Below, piece after piece: positions 7,439-14,557 of a DNA stretch of 36,087 nt. The translations under genes were made by a program, and so were the position numbers. The notes under the pieces were generated by a model. It searched no databases. It had not been told where the DNA came from and saw only the letters and a program-made list of their open reading frames with translations. The DNA lies in the IMG/VR virus record IMGVR_UViG_3300026183_000018, positions 1 through 36,087 of that record. One strand, written 5' to 3'. Source of the stretch: a virus. Positions within the stretch are counted from its first letter, which is position 1. Every line of letters begins with the position of its first letter.

Positions 7439-8706
7439 TGCTTTCTTTATTATGGTGTTTGATTGGAATATTAACAGGTGTTATCTTCGGAATTATACCT
7501 GGTGGAGGACCTTTTTTAGCAATCGCAACATTATATCCTTTACTACTTATTTTAGACCCTTTTAATATATTACTATTTTATATTTCAATCCTTATTACAA
7601 CAAATTATACCAATTCAGTAACAGGTATTCTTTATGGAATACCAGGTGACGCTGCCGCTGTAACTACTGCTAGACACGGACATAATTTATTCTTAAAAGG
7701 AGAAGGACATCTTGCAGTAAGTACCAATGCTATTTCAAGTACAATAGGTTCTATTTTTGCAATATGTTTATTTTTATTGTTTCTTCCTAGTATCTATGAC
7801 ATATTTAAATTTTATAATAGTACAATACAACTTTTTATTATAATATTAGCAATTTTATTATTAACTCTACTATCAAAACAAAAGATGTGGAAAACAATAC
7901 CTCTTTTTATATTTGGTGGAGTATTAGCAAAGATAGGATTTGATAATATTTCATTTAAAACTTGGGGAACATTTGGTATAGATTATTTGACTTTAGGTAT
8001 TCCTTTTAGTGCTGTGATGATTGGATTATATATCATACCTGAATTATTGAAATTTAGAGATATTAAAATTACTAAACAAAAATCAATTAATAAATTTGGT
8101 ATAGCAAAGAGTACATTACCTTCAACAGGTATAGGTAGTTTTGTTGGATTTTGGTGTGGTCTTATTCCAGGAGTAACTAATATTTTAGGAAGTTATTTAA
8201 GTGCTAATTTAGTTAAGACAGATATAAAGAAAATATCAGCAGCAGAATCAGCAAACAATAGTGGTGCGTTAAGTTCTTTATTGCCTTTAATTATACTTGG
8301 CATACCGATTGTAGGTAGTGAGGTATTAATTTATTATTTAATTGTAACTAAAGGTTTTAATTTTGGTGTAGAAACAATGTCTTATTTTACTAATATATTT
8401 TATTACATACCTATTATATTAATAATATGTTTAATATTATCTTGGACTTGTTTTAACTTATTAGGTAAATTAGCAAATCTATATAAGAAACATAAAAATA
8501 CAATTACATATGCTATTGTATTATTCATTTCTATAATGAGTATTTACATTTATCCAGTAAGAGAGTGGATGATAATAACATTATTTGTATTAGGTACAAT
8601 AGGTTATTATTTAAAAAGAGTAGATACTTTTCCGATACTATATGGATTTTTCTTAACAGATTTGTTTTGGGATAATTTAATGAGAGTAATAGTAATACAC
8701 GGATGA
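7438..8706 (+). CDS. tctA: TctA-type permease of a tripartite tricarboxylate transporter
   Basis: A polytopic inner-membrane protein of 422 residues with about ten hydrophobic segments. The N-terminal signature (GILTGVIFGIIPGGGPFLAI, about 10-29) matches the GxxPGxGP loop of TctA, and NSVTGILYGIPGDAAAVTTA (about 59-78) matches the family's S-x-x-x-ILL-x-IPG segment. A half-repeat, GSFVGFWCGLIPGVTNILGS, appears near residues 233-252, as expected for the internal duplication of TctA. In bacteria TctA is the large permease working with TctB, a small membrane subunit, and TctC, a periplasmic binding protein, to import carboxylates using an ion gradient. It is shorter than typical TctA (about 500). 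No tctB is present, but a TctC-like gene lies 1.6 kb away on the other strand. A permease is very unusual cargo for a T4-like phage. Confidence 0.88.
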   Translation: MLSLLWCLIGILTGVIFGIIPGGGPFLAIATLYPLLLILDPFNILLFYISILITTNYTNSVTGILYGIPGDAAAVTTARHGHNLFLKGEGHLAVSTNAISSTIGSIFAICLFLLFLPSIYDIFKFYNSTIQLFIIILAILLLTLLSKQKMWKTIPLFIFGGVLAKIGFDNISFKTWGTFGIDYLTLGIPFSAVMIGLYIIPELLKFRDIKITKQKSINKFGIAKSTLPSTGIGSFVGFWCGLIPGVTNILGSYLSANLVKTDIKKISAAESANNSGALSSLLPLIILGIPIVGSEVLIYYLIVTKGFNFGVETMSYFTNIFYYIPIILIICLILSWTCFNLLGKLANLYKKHKNTITYAIVLFISIMSIYIYPVREWMIITLFVLGTIGYYLKRVDTFPILYGFFLTDLFWDNLMRVIVIHG

Positions 8707-9188
8707 AGTATTGTAAAAAATATAATTTTTCTTGGCCAAAAAATCAAATTGTCAGGTCTTGTTTAGAGGCAAAATATCATAGAGGTGTTGACCGTCATAA
8801 CATACAATGGCCAGTAGATGAAGCACCAGTACCTACAACTTCTTGGAGTGAGGCATTAAGTAATATCACACAATCTCCAATTAGTAGTATGAAATTTTCC
8901 AAAGTACATTGGGGTGGTTTACCTATTCATAGAGACCATAGTAAATTATGTTCATTAAACTTTCCACTTGTAGGTGATTTTAACAATAGCTCAATTATAT
9001 TTGTTGACGATTTTAATGATCCTATTGAAGAATTTAGTGGCGAAGAAGTTTACTTAATAAACACCAGACAACTTCACGGTGTTAAAAATAAAACAGATAT
9101 AGATAGAATTACACTTACAATAGGATTTGATAGACCATTTGACACTATTAAAGGAAAACTAAATGAAAAATTTAATACTAGGATATAA
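8703..9188 (+). CDS. 2OG-Fe(II) oxygenase-like small protein
   Basis: A 161-residue protein with a compact double-stranded beta-helix pattern. GLPIHRDHSK (about 72-81) supplies an H-x-D pair (His76, Asp78), INTRQLHGVKN (about 119-129) supplies the distal His125, and DRITLTIGF (about 134-142) supplies Arg135 on the last strand, where 2-oxoglutarate is normally held. Phe/Leu strands between them (SLNFPLVGDF, SSIIFVDDF) fit a jelly roll. Its target is unknown; position beside a permease and an ATP-grasp enzyme suggests small-molecule or peptide modification, which is inference. The ATG overlaps the permease stop by 4 bases, and its own end overlaps the next gene by 26 bases, an operon arrangement with strong coupling. 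Confidence 0.66.
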   Translation: MKYCKKYNFSWPKNQIVRSCLEAKYHRGVDRHNIQWPVDEAPVPTTSWSEALSNITQSPISSMKFSKVHWGGLPIHRDHSKLCSLNFPLVGDFNNSSIIFVDDFNDPIEEFSGEEVYLINTRQLHGVKNKTDIDRITLTIGFDRPFDTIKGKLNEKFNTRI

Positions 9189-10338
9189 TAGAGGAAAAAA
9201 CAAATGGCAATGTCTTCAAAGAGCATTGAAAAATTGTGATGTATTTATTGAAGACTTTGATAAGATCAAAGGACCCTATGATAGAATTTATACGGTTGCA
9301 GAAAGTCTATTACCTTTACAAGTAAAATTAGAGAAAAAATGGGGAATAAAAAATTTATCAGAAAAAGCAGCAGATATTTTATCTGATAAGAAAAAGTTTG
9401 ATGATTTTTGTATTAATATAGGTCTTCAAAGTTTAATACCACATAATATTATTCCTACAAATCCAGATCATTTAGATTATTGGAAAGATAAACCTTTTAT
9501 AGTAAAACCTGTTGTTGGTTCAGGCAGTAAACCTGGGGGTTTAAATTATATTTCTTTTAAAAATAAGAAAGAGTTTTTATCATATTGTTTAAATAATAAA
9601 GTATCTGATTTTTTTACTAATAATGAAAAGGGTTGGGAAGACCCAGCATTTAATAATCGTATTAATCGTTATATAGTGCAAGATCAACTTCCTACTAAAT
9701 CTGAAATTTGGGGTCCATATTATTATGTAAATGATAGTGGAGTTATAAAAGATTTATTATGGGTAAAAGGTGAGGTTTGGTATAATCAAATAGACAAATA
9801 TAGATATGAAACTAAATTATCTCAATGGATGAGTTTTGATGAGAAAGATGTACCAGATGATATTAAATTATATGCTGATCGTTTTTACAATAAAGTAATT
9901 AATAATCTACAATTAAAAAATATGTTTTTTTCTGGACCTGATTTTTACAAGTGGGATAATAATATTAAGATGATAGATTGTAATCCAAGAATAGGTCAAG
10001 GTTTACAACAAATGGATGATGTACATAACAATACAATAGTTTCAAAAATTTTAAATAATGAACCGTACTCTTTTAACAAACAAATCTTATGGAAAATTTC
10101 TAAATTAAAACCAGGTAAGATAAAATCTGTAAAAGATATATCTCACTTAAAAAAATATTGGGTTAAAACTAATAATGATAGATTAAAACGTGGAGAAACT
10201 ATATTAGAATATACTCATATAACTTCAGAAAGAGTTCCTAGAATTTCTTTTTTAATAACTGGCACTAACGAATCCGATATGTTAAAAACATATCAGACCG
10301 TTAATGACCAACTTCAAAATTGTATTGAATATTATTAA
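9163..10338 (+). CDS. ATP-grasp-like ligase
   Basis: A 391-residue protein with the hallmarks of the ATP-grasp fold. KPFIVKPVVGSGSKPGG (about 110-126) is the Lys-containing strand followed by the flexible glycine-rich loop over ATP; YIVQDQLP (about 170-177) corresponds to the adenine-binding segment; and the metal-binding end is IKMIDCNPRIGQG (about 268-280), the D-x-N-x-R signature. Such enzymes join a carboxylate to an amine or thiol through an acyl phosphate. The N-terminal 100 residues form a pre-ATP-grasp-like domain, and about 100 residues follow the core. GGAAAA just before the ATG serves as a weak ribosome-binding sequence. Its stop codon overlaps the stop of the convergent TctC-like gene by 3 bases. 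The substrate is unknown; being next to hydroxylase and transport genes is the only hint. Confidence 0.75.
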   Translation: MKNLILGYNRGKNKWQCLQRALKNCDVFIEDFDKIKGPYDRIYTVAESLLPLQVKLEKKWGIKNLSEKAADILSDKKKFDDFCINIGLQSLIPHNIIPTNPDHLDYWKDKPFIVKPVVGSGSKPGGLNYISFKNKKEFLSYCLNNKVSDFFTNNEKGWEDPAFNNRINRYIVQDQLPTKSEIWGPYYYVNDSGVIKDLLWVKGEVWYNQIDKYRYETKLSQWMSFDEKDVPDDIKLYADRFYNKVINNLQLKNMFFSGPDFYKWDNNIKMIDCNPRIGQGLQQMDDVHNNTIVSKILNNEPYSFNKQILWKISKLKPGKIKSVKDISHLKKYWVKTNNDRLKRGETILEYTHITSERVPRISFLITGTNESDMLKTYQTVNDQLQNCIEYY

Positions 10339-11117
10339 TTAGTGTTTAGTACAATAGCAGAGTTCACTTTATTAACTAGTGAATCTTTATTACCATTATC
10401 TAAAACATAAGTAGCCGATCCTGCAAATGCAGTTTGCCACGCTTCAGTAGTTATTAAATCTTTAACAACTTTTCTGAAATTTTCAACTGTTCCATTTTCA
10501 GCATTAACTGATAATAGTACATCAACAAAAGCAAAATCTAAATCACCATTAGCACTAAAAGCAATACAATTGCCGTCTGCTTCTACTTTAGATTGTTTAG
10601 TTTGAATTGTAAAAATTGTATCAGCGTCTTTGCCTAGATAACCTCTAACTGTATCTCCACTTCCACCGTATGGTACGATTTCAAATGTAGTGTTATTTGA
10701 TTTACCTAAATTTTCAATAAACTTACTAACAGCAGGAGATTCTCCCCAGGTTGCAACTTTAATAGTCTTACCACTCATATCAGATAATGAATTAAAAGTA
10801 CGACTACAAAGTATAGTTTCGTATGCTGTAACAGCAACGATTGTACTTGCGTCTATTGTTACCGATGGCAATGATTCATCACCAGGCCATTCTGTACTCC
10901 ACATAGTCAAAACATTACCTTTATCAAAGTGTGTTTCTGCTATAATGGGATTGTTTGCTTGTATAAATTTATGATTGTTTAGTTTATCTCCAATCATAGT
11001 TAAAATTTGATGAAATGCACCAGAATCACTTCCTGCATTTACTATTGTTGCTGATCCACCAGCGATTGCTGTATGAGACCATAATAACATCATAATTGTG
11101 ATTATATATTTTTTCAT
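10335..11117 (-). CDS. tctC: TctC/Bug-type periplasmic solute-binding protein
   Basis: A 260-residue secreted protein. The N-terminus has a type I signal peptide: two Lys, a hydrophobic core, and a probable cut after AIA at residue 19. The mature part shows the two-lobed layout of the TctC/Bug family: a first strand with GSDSGAFHQILTMIGDKL, a middle strand-turn GKTIKVATWGESPAVSKFI, and VPYGGSGDTVRGYLGKDADT, which matches the family's Y-x-G-x-G-x-x-x-x-x-LLGG-x-VD segment. TAXI-type TRAP binding proteins are an alternative. It is shorter than usual (about 300-325). A GAGGAAA ribosome-binding sequence precedes the ATG on the minus strand, and a sigma70-like promoter lies at 11148-11176. It is the only minus-strand gene I accept and probably partners the permease at 7438-8706. 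Confidence 0.8.
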   Translation of the reverse strand: MKKYIITIMMLLWSHTAIAGGSATIVNAGSDSGAFHQILTMIGDKLNNHKFIQANNPIIAETHFDKGNVLTMWSTEWPGDESLPSVTIDASTIVAVTAYETILCSRTFNSLSDMSGKTIKVATWGESPAVSKFIENLGKSNNTTFEIVPYGGSGDTVRGYLGKDADTIFTIQTKQSKVEADGNCIAFSANGDLDFAFVDVLLSVNAENGTVENFRKVVKDLITTEAWQTAFAGSATYVLDNGNKDSLVNKVNSAIVLNTN

Positions 11118-11147
11118 AATTTCCTCTTTAATTAATTAATTATATTA

Positions 11148-11176
11148 AATATAACATAATTTGACAAAAAAGTCAA
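11148..11176 (-). promoter_or_regulatory. Sigma70-like promoter for the TctC-like gene
   Basis: Read on the minus strand, TTGACT (11176-11171) and TATATT (11153-11148) are each one mismatch from the sigma70 -35 and -10 consensus and are separated by exactly 17 bases. Transcription would begin near 11141, about 24 bases before the ATG at 11117, leaving room for GAGGAAA. The -35 lies in a small palindrome, TTGAC-N6-GTCAA at 11161-11176, which also gives a TTGACA on the plus strand with a weaker -10 (TATGTT at 11185-11190). In T4-like phages host-sigma promoters serve early genes. Confidence 0.55.
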
Positions 11177-11209
11177 TGCTGATTTATGTTATATCTCTTA
11201 TTTATTTCG

Positions 11210-11217
11210 TATAAATA
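11210..11217 (+). promoter_or_regulatory. Late promoter octamer before the virion gene cluster
   Basis: An exact TATAAATA lies 30 bases upstream of the ATG at 11248, and AAAGGAG at 11235-11241 provides a strong ribosome-binding site. The predicted start of transcription is near 11223. This site marks the switch from cargo genes to virion genes. Confidence 0.75.
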
Positions 11218-11247
11218 TACCTATATATTATAACAAAGGAGTATATA

Positions 11248-11472
11248 ATGGCTTTAACAATAGACGGTAAAACATATGACGAGTCATCTTTTAGCATTGA
11301 ATTACGAAATAAAATCGTTGCTAGACAAGAAATTGAGGCGTCAAAAGTAAGACACAATGTTGAGTTGGAAAAAATTCAAGTTTTAACAGAATTTTATAAC
11401 AAGAAAATTTTAGAATTAATGGAAAAAGAGAAAGTTCAACCAATAGAAGATACGAATGGCAGCAATAGCTAA
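11248..11472 (+). CDS. Small coiled-coil protein beginning with a TIDGKTY motif
   Basis: A 74-residue protein. The N-terminus (MALTIDGKTYDESSF) is like that of small phage proteins that open with a conserved I-x-I-D-G-K-x-Y strand and continue as a helix; residues about 18-62 here are a continuous charged helix with heptad-like spacing (VARQEIEASKVRHNVELEKI). Its function is not known. It is the first gene behind a perfect late promoter and a strong AAAGGAG ribosome-binding site, and it overlaps the next virion gene by 17 bases, so a structural or assembly role is plausible but unproven. Confidence 0.72.
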   Translation: MALTIDGKTYDESSFSIELRNKIVARQEIEASKVRHNVELEKIQVLTEFYNKKILELMEKEKVQPIEDTNGSNS

Positions 11473-11797
11473 TTTAATAATAGATCAAGGCGCTAATTTC
11501 AGTTCAGATGTAACTGTAAAAGACGCAAACGGAAACGCATTTAATTTGACTGGTTACACAACTGAAGCCAAAATGGCAAAAGGTTATGCGTCAACAAGAA
11601 CAAGAACATCTATGACTTCAACGATTGCCACGGACGCTACTTCAGGAGTAGTTGCCTTAGCAATGACAGCGGCTCAGACCGCAGCTTTAGACGCAGAAAG
11701 ATATGTTTATGATGTAGAGATTACACAAACTTCTACTGGTACAGTTACTAGAGTAATTGAGGGTTTAATTACTGTAAGACCCAACGTAACTACATAA
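11456..11797 (+). CDS. Putative virion structural protein, beta-sandwich
   Basis: A 113-residue protein built of Thr/Ala/Val-rich beta strands with almost no Cys or Trp. The opening ANLIIDQGANFSSDVTVKDANG and the following FNLTGYTTEAKMAK match the style of small baseplate or fibre-attachment beta-sandwich proteins in marine T4-like phages, where a 'dynamic' strand is followed by LTGYT-type turns. The C-terminus (VYDVEITQTSTGTVTRVIEG) is again an extended sheet. It shares 17 bases with the previous gene and lies ahead of a set of fibre genes. An exact molecular role cannot be given; structural assignment is by composition, context and resemblance. Confidence 0.65.
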   Translation: MAAIANLIIDQGANFSSDVTVKDANGNAFNLTGYTTEAKMAKGYASTRTRTSMTSTIATDATSGVVALAMTAAQTAALDAERYVYDVEITQTSTGTVTRVIEGLITVRPNVTT

Positions 11798-11806
11798 TAA
11801 AAGTAT

Positions 11807-11814
11807 TATAAATA
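11807..11814 (+). promoter_or_regulatory. Late promoter octamer TATAAATA
   Basis: An exact octamer sits in the 36-base gap before the gene at 11834, followed by a purine-rich AAAGAGAGAGG ribosome-binding stretch. Predicted transcription start is near 11820. Confidence 0.72.
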
Positions 11815-11833
11815 TAACAAAAGAGAGAGGTTT

Positions 11834-12082
11834 ATGGCAAGTATTACAGCAAAGATTAATGCTTCTACTGGAAGCGGACCCAAAAAAGTTTCAGTAACCC
11901 TGCCTTCAGGTACTTCACTTCAAAACAGTTCTCTTTCATTAAAATTATTAGGTGATGTTGACGTAAGTTCTTTAAATGATGGTGCATTATTGCAATACAG
12001 AGCTAGTGATGGTAAGTTCGTAAGTAGAAACGAAATTGTTACTACTACTGGAACTTTAACATTTAACGGCGGAACATTTTAG
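11834..12082 (+). CDS. Small virion structural protein, fibre-associated
   Basis: An 82-residue beta-rich protein. Its middle (DVDVSSLNDGALLQYRASDGKFV) carries the 'dV-sS-LNDGalLqY-a-dGkfV' pattern commonly found in fibre and baseplate accessory proteins of marine T4-like phages, where it repeats between structural modules. It ends in TFNGGTF, very like the C-terminal VDGGNF of the fibre gene that follows, which suggests a shared terminal motif. It has its own late promoter and a GAGAGG ribosome-binding sequence. The next gene starts 9 bases after its stop. Exact virion location is unknown. Confidence 0.65.
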   Translation: MASITAKINASTGSGPKKVSVTLPSGTSLQNSSLSLKLLGDVDVSSLNDGALLQYRASDGKFVSRNEIVTTTGTLTFNGGTF

Positions 12083-12091
12083 AGAGTAAAT

Positions 12092-13807
12092 ATGGCAACA
12101 GTAATACAGATAAAAAGAAGTTCATCTACTTCAGCACCAGCAACACTTAAACTTGGTGAATTAGCATATACTTATGGAACAGGTACACAAGGCAATCTTG
12201 GAGATAGAATTTTTATTGGTGAAGGTGGCGTTGACGGTAACGGTGACGCAAATAATGTATCAGTAATCGGAGGTCAGTATTTTACAGATATGTTAGACCA
12301 CGTACAAGGTACTCTAACAGGTAATTCAGCACTTACAGCAGACGCTAACTTAGCAATAGACACAATCAATATAGGTAACTCACTAACAACAGGTGGTGAA
12401 ATTAGATTTAACGAAGGTACTAATAACGGTAGTAACTTTATAGGAATTAAATCTCCTAATGCAGTAACAAGTTCTCAAACTTTTGTTTTACCTGATGGTG
12501 ATGGTACTGCTGGTCAGTTCTTAAAAACAGACGGTTCAGGTAATTTAGATTTTGATACTGTTAATCAATTTATTAATTTAGCAGGTGATACAGGTACAGA
12601 CCAATACAATACTTCAGAAACTTTAAATTTTTTAGGTACAGGTGGTATGACACAAACGGTTACAGACAATACTGTAACTGTAACTGCTACAGCATTAACA
12701 AATTCTAACTTATCTGGTTCTGCTGGAATTACAAATGCTAATATAGCAAATCCTCAAACAACATTAGGTACTTCAGTTTTAACTTTAGGTGCAACTGAAA
12801 CTGACCTTGCAGGATTAACTTCTTTAGTTGTAGATGATATTACAATCAACGGTCAAACAATTACTACAACAGCAGGTAATAAAGATATTGATTTAACACC
12901 TCACGGTACTGGTACAGTAATTGTACCATCAGGTTATGAAGATAGAGCAGGTTTTGGAGATAATTCACTTGCAAATAAAACTTACGTTGACCAAGTTGCA
13001 CAAGGTTTAGATACTAAACCATCTTGTAAACTTGCAACAACAGGTAACTTAACAGCAACTTATTCAAATGGTACTGCTGGTGTAGGTGCAACTTTAACAT
13101 CAACATCAAACGGAACATTAACATTAGATACTCTCGCAACAAATTTAAGTGATAGAATTTTAGTTAAAGATCAAACAGATGCTACTCAAAACGGTATCTA
13201 CACTTTAACATCACTTGGTGATGTTTCAAATCCTTGGGTACTAACAAGAGCAACTCCGGAAGATCAACCATCAGAATTATCAGGTGGTGCTTTCGTATTT
13301 GTTGAAGAAGGTGCTGTTAACGCTAATAACGGTTACACATTTACACACACAGGCGCTCCAACATTTGGAACAACTGATTTAGATGTAGCACAATTTTCTG
13401 GTGCAGGTCAAATAACTGCAGGTGCAGCTTTAAGTAAAAGTGGAAATACTTTAGATGTAGAAGTTGACGATTCTTCAATAGAAGTAAATTCAGACGCATT
13501 AAGAGTTAAGGCATTAGGTGTTGTTAATTCTATGATTGCAAACAACACAATAACAACTAGTAAATTGGCAAATCCATTTATTACTTTAACAGATGAATCT
13601 TCAACAACAGGTAGAGTTTATTTAGAACAAAATTTAGAGTTTTTAGCAGGAGAAGGTATTAACACAATCGTTGATAATAATACTATCAAGGTTGAAGGTG
13701 AGGATGCCTCTACTTCTAATAAAGGTGTTGCTTCATTTACCTCAGACAATTTTCAAGTAACTTCAGGTGAAGTTGAAATTGTAACTGTTGATGGAGGAAA
13801 CTTTTAG
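12092..13807 (+). CDS. Tail fibre / virion structural protein (571 residues)
   Basis: A 571-residue Thr/Asn/Gly-rich, Cys-poor protein of the kind that forms trimeric phage fibres. The N-terminal KRSSSTSAPATLKLGELAYT (about 8-27) resembles an N-terminal attachment module also present, diverged, in the following gene. The middle contains FVLPDGDGTAGQFLKTDGSG and LANKTYVDQVAQGLDTKPS (about 292-310), the 'nKtYVD' turn typical of cyanophage and pelagiphage fibres, followed by a SDRILVKDQTDATQNGIYTL segment. ITTSKLANPF appears in the distal part. It ends with VTVDGGNF. The stop overlaps the GTG start of the next gene by one base. Possible roles are side fibre or short tail fibre; the sequence does not decide. 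Confidence 0.75.
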   Translation: MATVIQIKRSSSTSAPATLKLGELAYTYGTGTQGNLGDRIFIGEGGVDGNGDANNVSVIGGQYFTDMLDHVQGTLTGNSALTADANLAIDTINIGNSLTTGGEIRFNEGTNNGSNFIGIKSPNAVTSSQTFVLPDGDGTAGQFLKTDGSGNLDFDTVNQFINLAGDTGTDQYNTSETLNFLGTGGMTQTVTDNTVTVTATALTNSNLSGSAGITNANIANPQTTLGTSVLTLGATETDLAGLTSLVVDDITINGQTITTTAGNKDIDLTPHGTGTVIVPSGYEDRAGFGDNSLANKTYVDQVAQGLDTKPSCKLATTGNLTATYSNGTAGVGATLTSTSNGTLTLDTLATNLSDRILVKDQTDATQNGIYTLTSLGDVSNPWVLTRATPEDQPSELSGGAFVFVEEGAVNANNGYTFTHTGAPTFGTTDLDVAQFSGAGQITAGAALSKSGNTLDVEVDDSSIEVNSDALRVKALGVVNSMIANNTITTSKLANPFITLTDESSTTGRVYLEQNLEFLAGEGINTIVDNNTIKVEGEDASTSNKGVASFTSDNFQVTSGEVEIVTVDGGNF

Positions 13808-14187
13808 TGGCAACAGTAATTAAACCAAAAAGATCCGAAACACCGAGTCAAATTCCAGGTGCTGCTGCTTTAGAAGTACACGAATTGGCAATGAATGTTA
13901 CCGATGGTAAGTTATATACTAAAACATCTGGTGGTGTTGTAAAAGAAGTTGGTGGTGCTGGTGCTGTAACTTTACAGGCAGTTACAAATGCAGGTGCCGT
14001 AACTAGTAATGATATTACATTAAACGGTGCAAATTTAGTTTTTGAAGGCTATCAGGAGAACGCATACGAAACAACTATAACGGTTGCAGAACCTACAGGA
14101 GATAGAACAATAACTTTTCCAGACGCAGATGGTGATGTAGCAATGGATGGCGATGCTTTAGCATACGCTATAGTATTTGGAGGATAA
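13807..14187 (+). CDS. Small fibre-related virion protein (GTG start)
   Basis: A 126-residue protein whose start is GTG at 13807, sharing one base with the upstream TAG; GGAGG at 13793-13797 is at the right distance, and no ATG is available. The N-terminus (MATVIKPKRSETPSQIPGAAA) is a diverged copy of the N-terminus of the preceding fibre, followed by LEVHELAMNVTDGKLYT, a typical fibre N-terminal element. The C-terminal half (ITVAEPTGDRTITFPDADGDV) is the 'tgdRTiTfPdadGtv' strand seen in many phage fibres just before a trimerisation or tip region. It appears to be a short fibre or a split-off fibre module, paralogous to its neighbour. Confidence 0.68.
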   Translation: MATVIKPKRSETPSQIPGAAALEVHELAMNVTDGKLYTKTSGGVVKEVGGAGAVTLQAVTNAGAVTSNDITLNGANLVFEGYQENAYETTITVAEPTGDRTITFPDADGDVAMDGDALAYAIVFGG

Positions 14188-14191
14188 TTAA

Positions 14192-14539
14192 GTGGCAAGT
14201 ACATTTAAAAATGCAGGAATAACAGTTCCAGTTGTGGATACATCCGCTGGTAATTTATTTACCGCTGGTGCAAGTGCAACCGCTGTAATTCACGCATTAT
14301 ATATTTCAAATAAAAGTACAAGTGCTAGTGCTACTGTAAATGTAAAAGTTACAACCGATGGTGGTTCTACTTTTTATCATATAGGTAAAAGTTTAGAGGT
14401 TCCGCCAAACAATACATTGACTTTAGACAAACCAGTTAATTTAGAGGCTAACGATATTGTTAGAGTAGTTGCTGACGCAAATCCTGATTCGTCTTCAGTA
14501 GATGTTGAGGCATACGCAAGTATCCTTGAATTAACATAA
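14192..14539 (+). CDS. Small beta-sandwich virion protein (GTG start)
   Basis: A 115-residue beta-rich protein starting at GTG 14192 with TTTGGAGG at about 14176-14182 as ribosome-binding site. The sequence has the layout of a jelly-roll or Ig-like domain: AVIHALYISNKSTSASATVNV, then GGSTFYHIGKSLEVPPNNTL, then NDIVRVVADANP. Similar small proteins occur among fibre genes of marine T4-like phages and are assigned as virion structural on the basis of position and composition. No enzyme motif, membrane segment or Cys is present. It is followed by an exact late promoter. Confidence 0.65.
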   Translation: MASTFKNAGITVPVVDTSAGNLFTAGASATAVIHALYISNKSTSASATVNVKVTTDGGSTFYHIGKSLEVPPNNTLTLDKPVNLEANDIVRVVADANPDSSSVDVEAYASILELT

Positions 14540-14542
14540 TAA

Positions 14543-14550
14543 TATAAATA
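14543..14550 (+). promoter_or_regulatory. Late promoter octamer, very close to a start codon
   Basis: An exact TATAAATA ends 7 bases before the ATG at 14558. By T4 geometry the message would start at about 14556, two bases ahead of the ATG, so the RNA would be essentially leaderless. Confidence 0.62.
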
Positions 14551-14557
14551 TAGAAAA

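Noticed and set aside
10690-10974. Plus-strand open frame of 94 residues inside the TctC-like gene
   Set aside because: The minus strand encodes a signal peptide and a recognisable binding-protein sequence over the same bases; the plus frame is its shadow.
10335-11117. TAXI-type TRAP binding protein as the identity of the minus-strand gene
   Set aside because: Possible, but the VPYGGSGDTVRGYLG segment fits TctC/Bug better, and a TctA permease, not a TRAP permease, is nearby.
11161-11176. Palindrome TTGAC-N6-GTCAA as a terminator
   Set aside because: The stem is only 5 bp with no T run in the correct place; it is better explained as back-to-back -35 elements or an operator.
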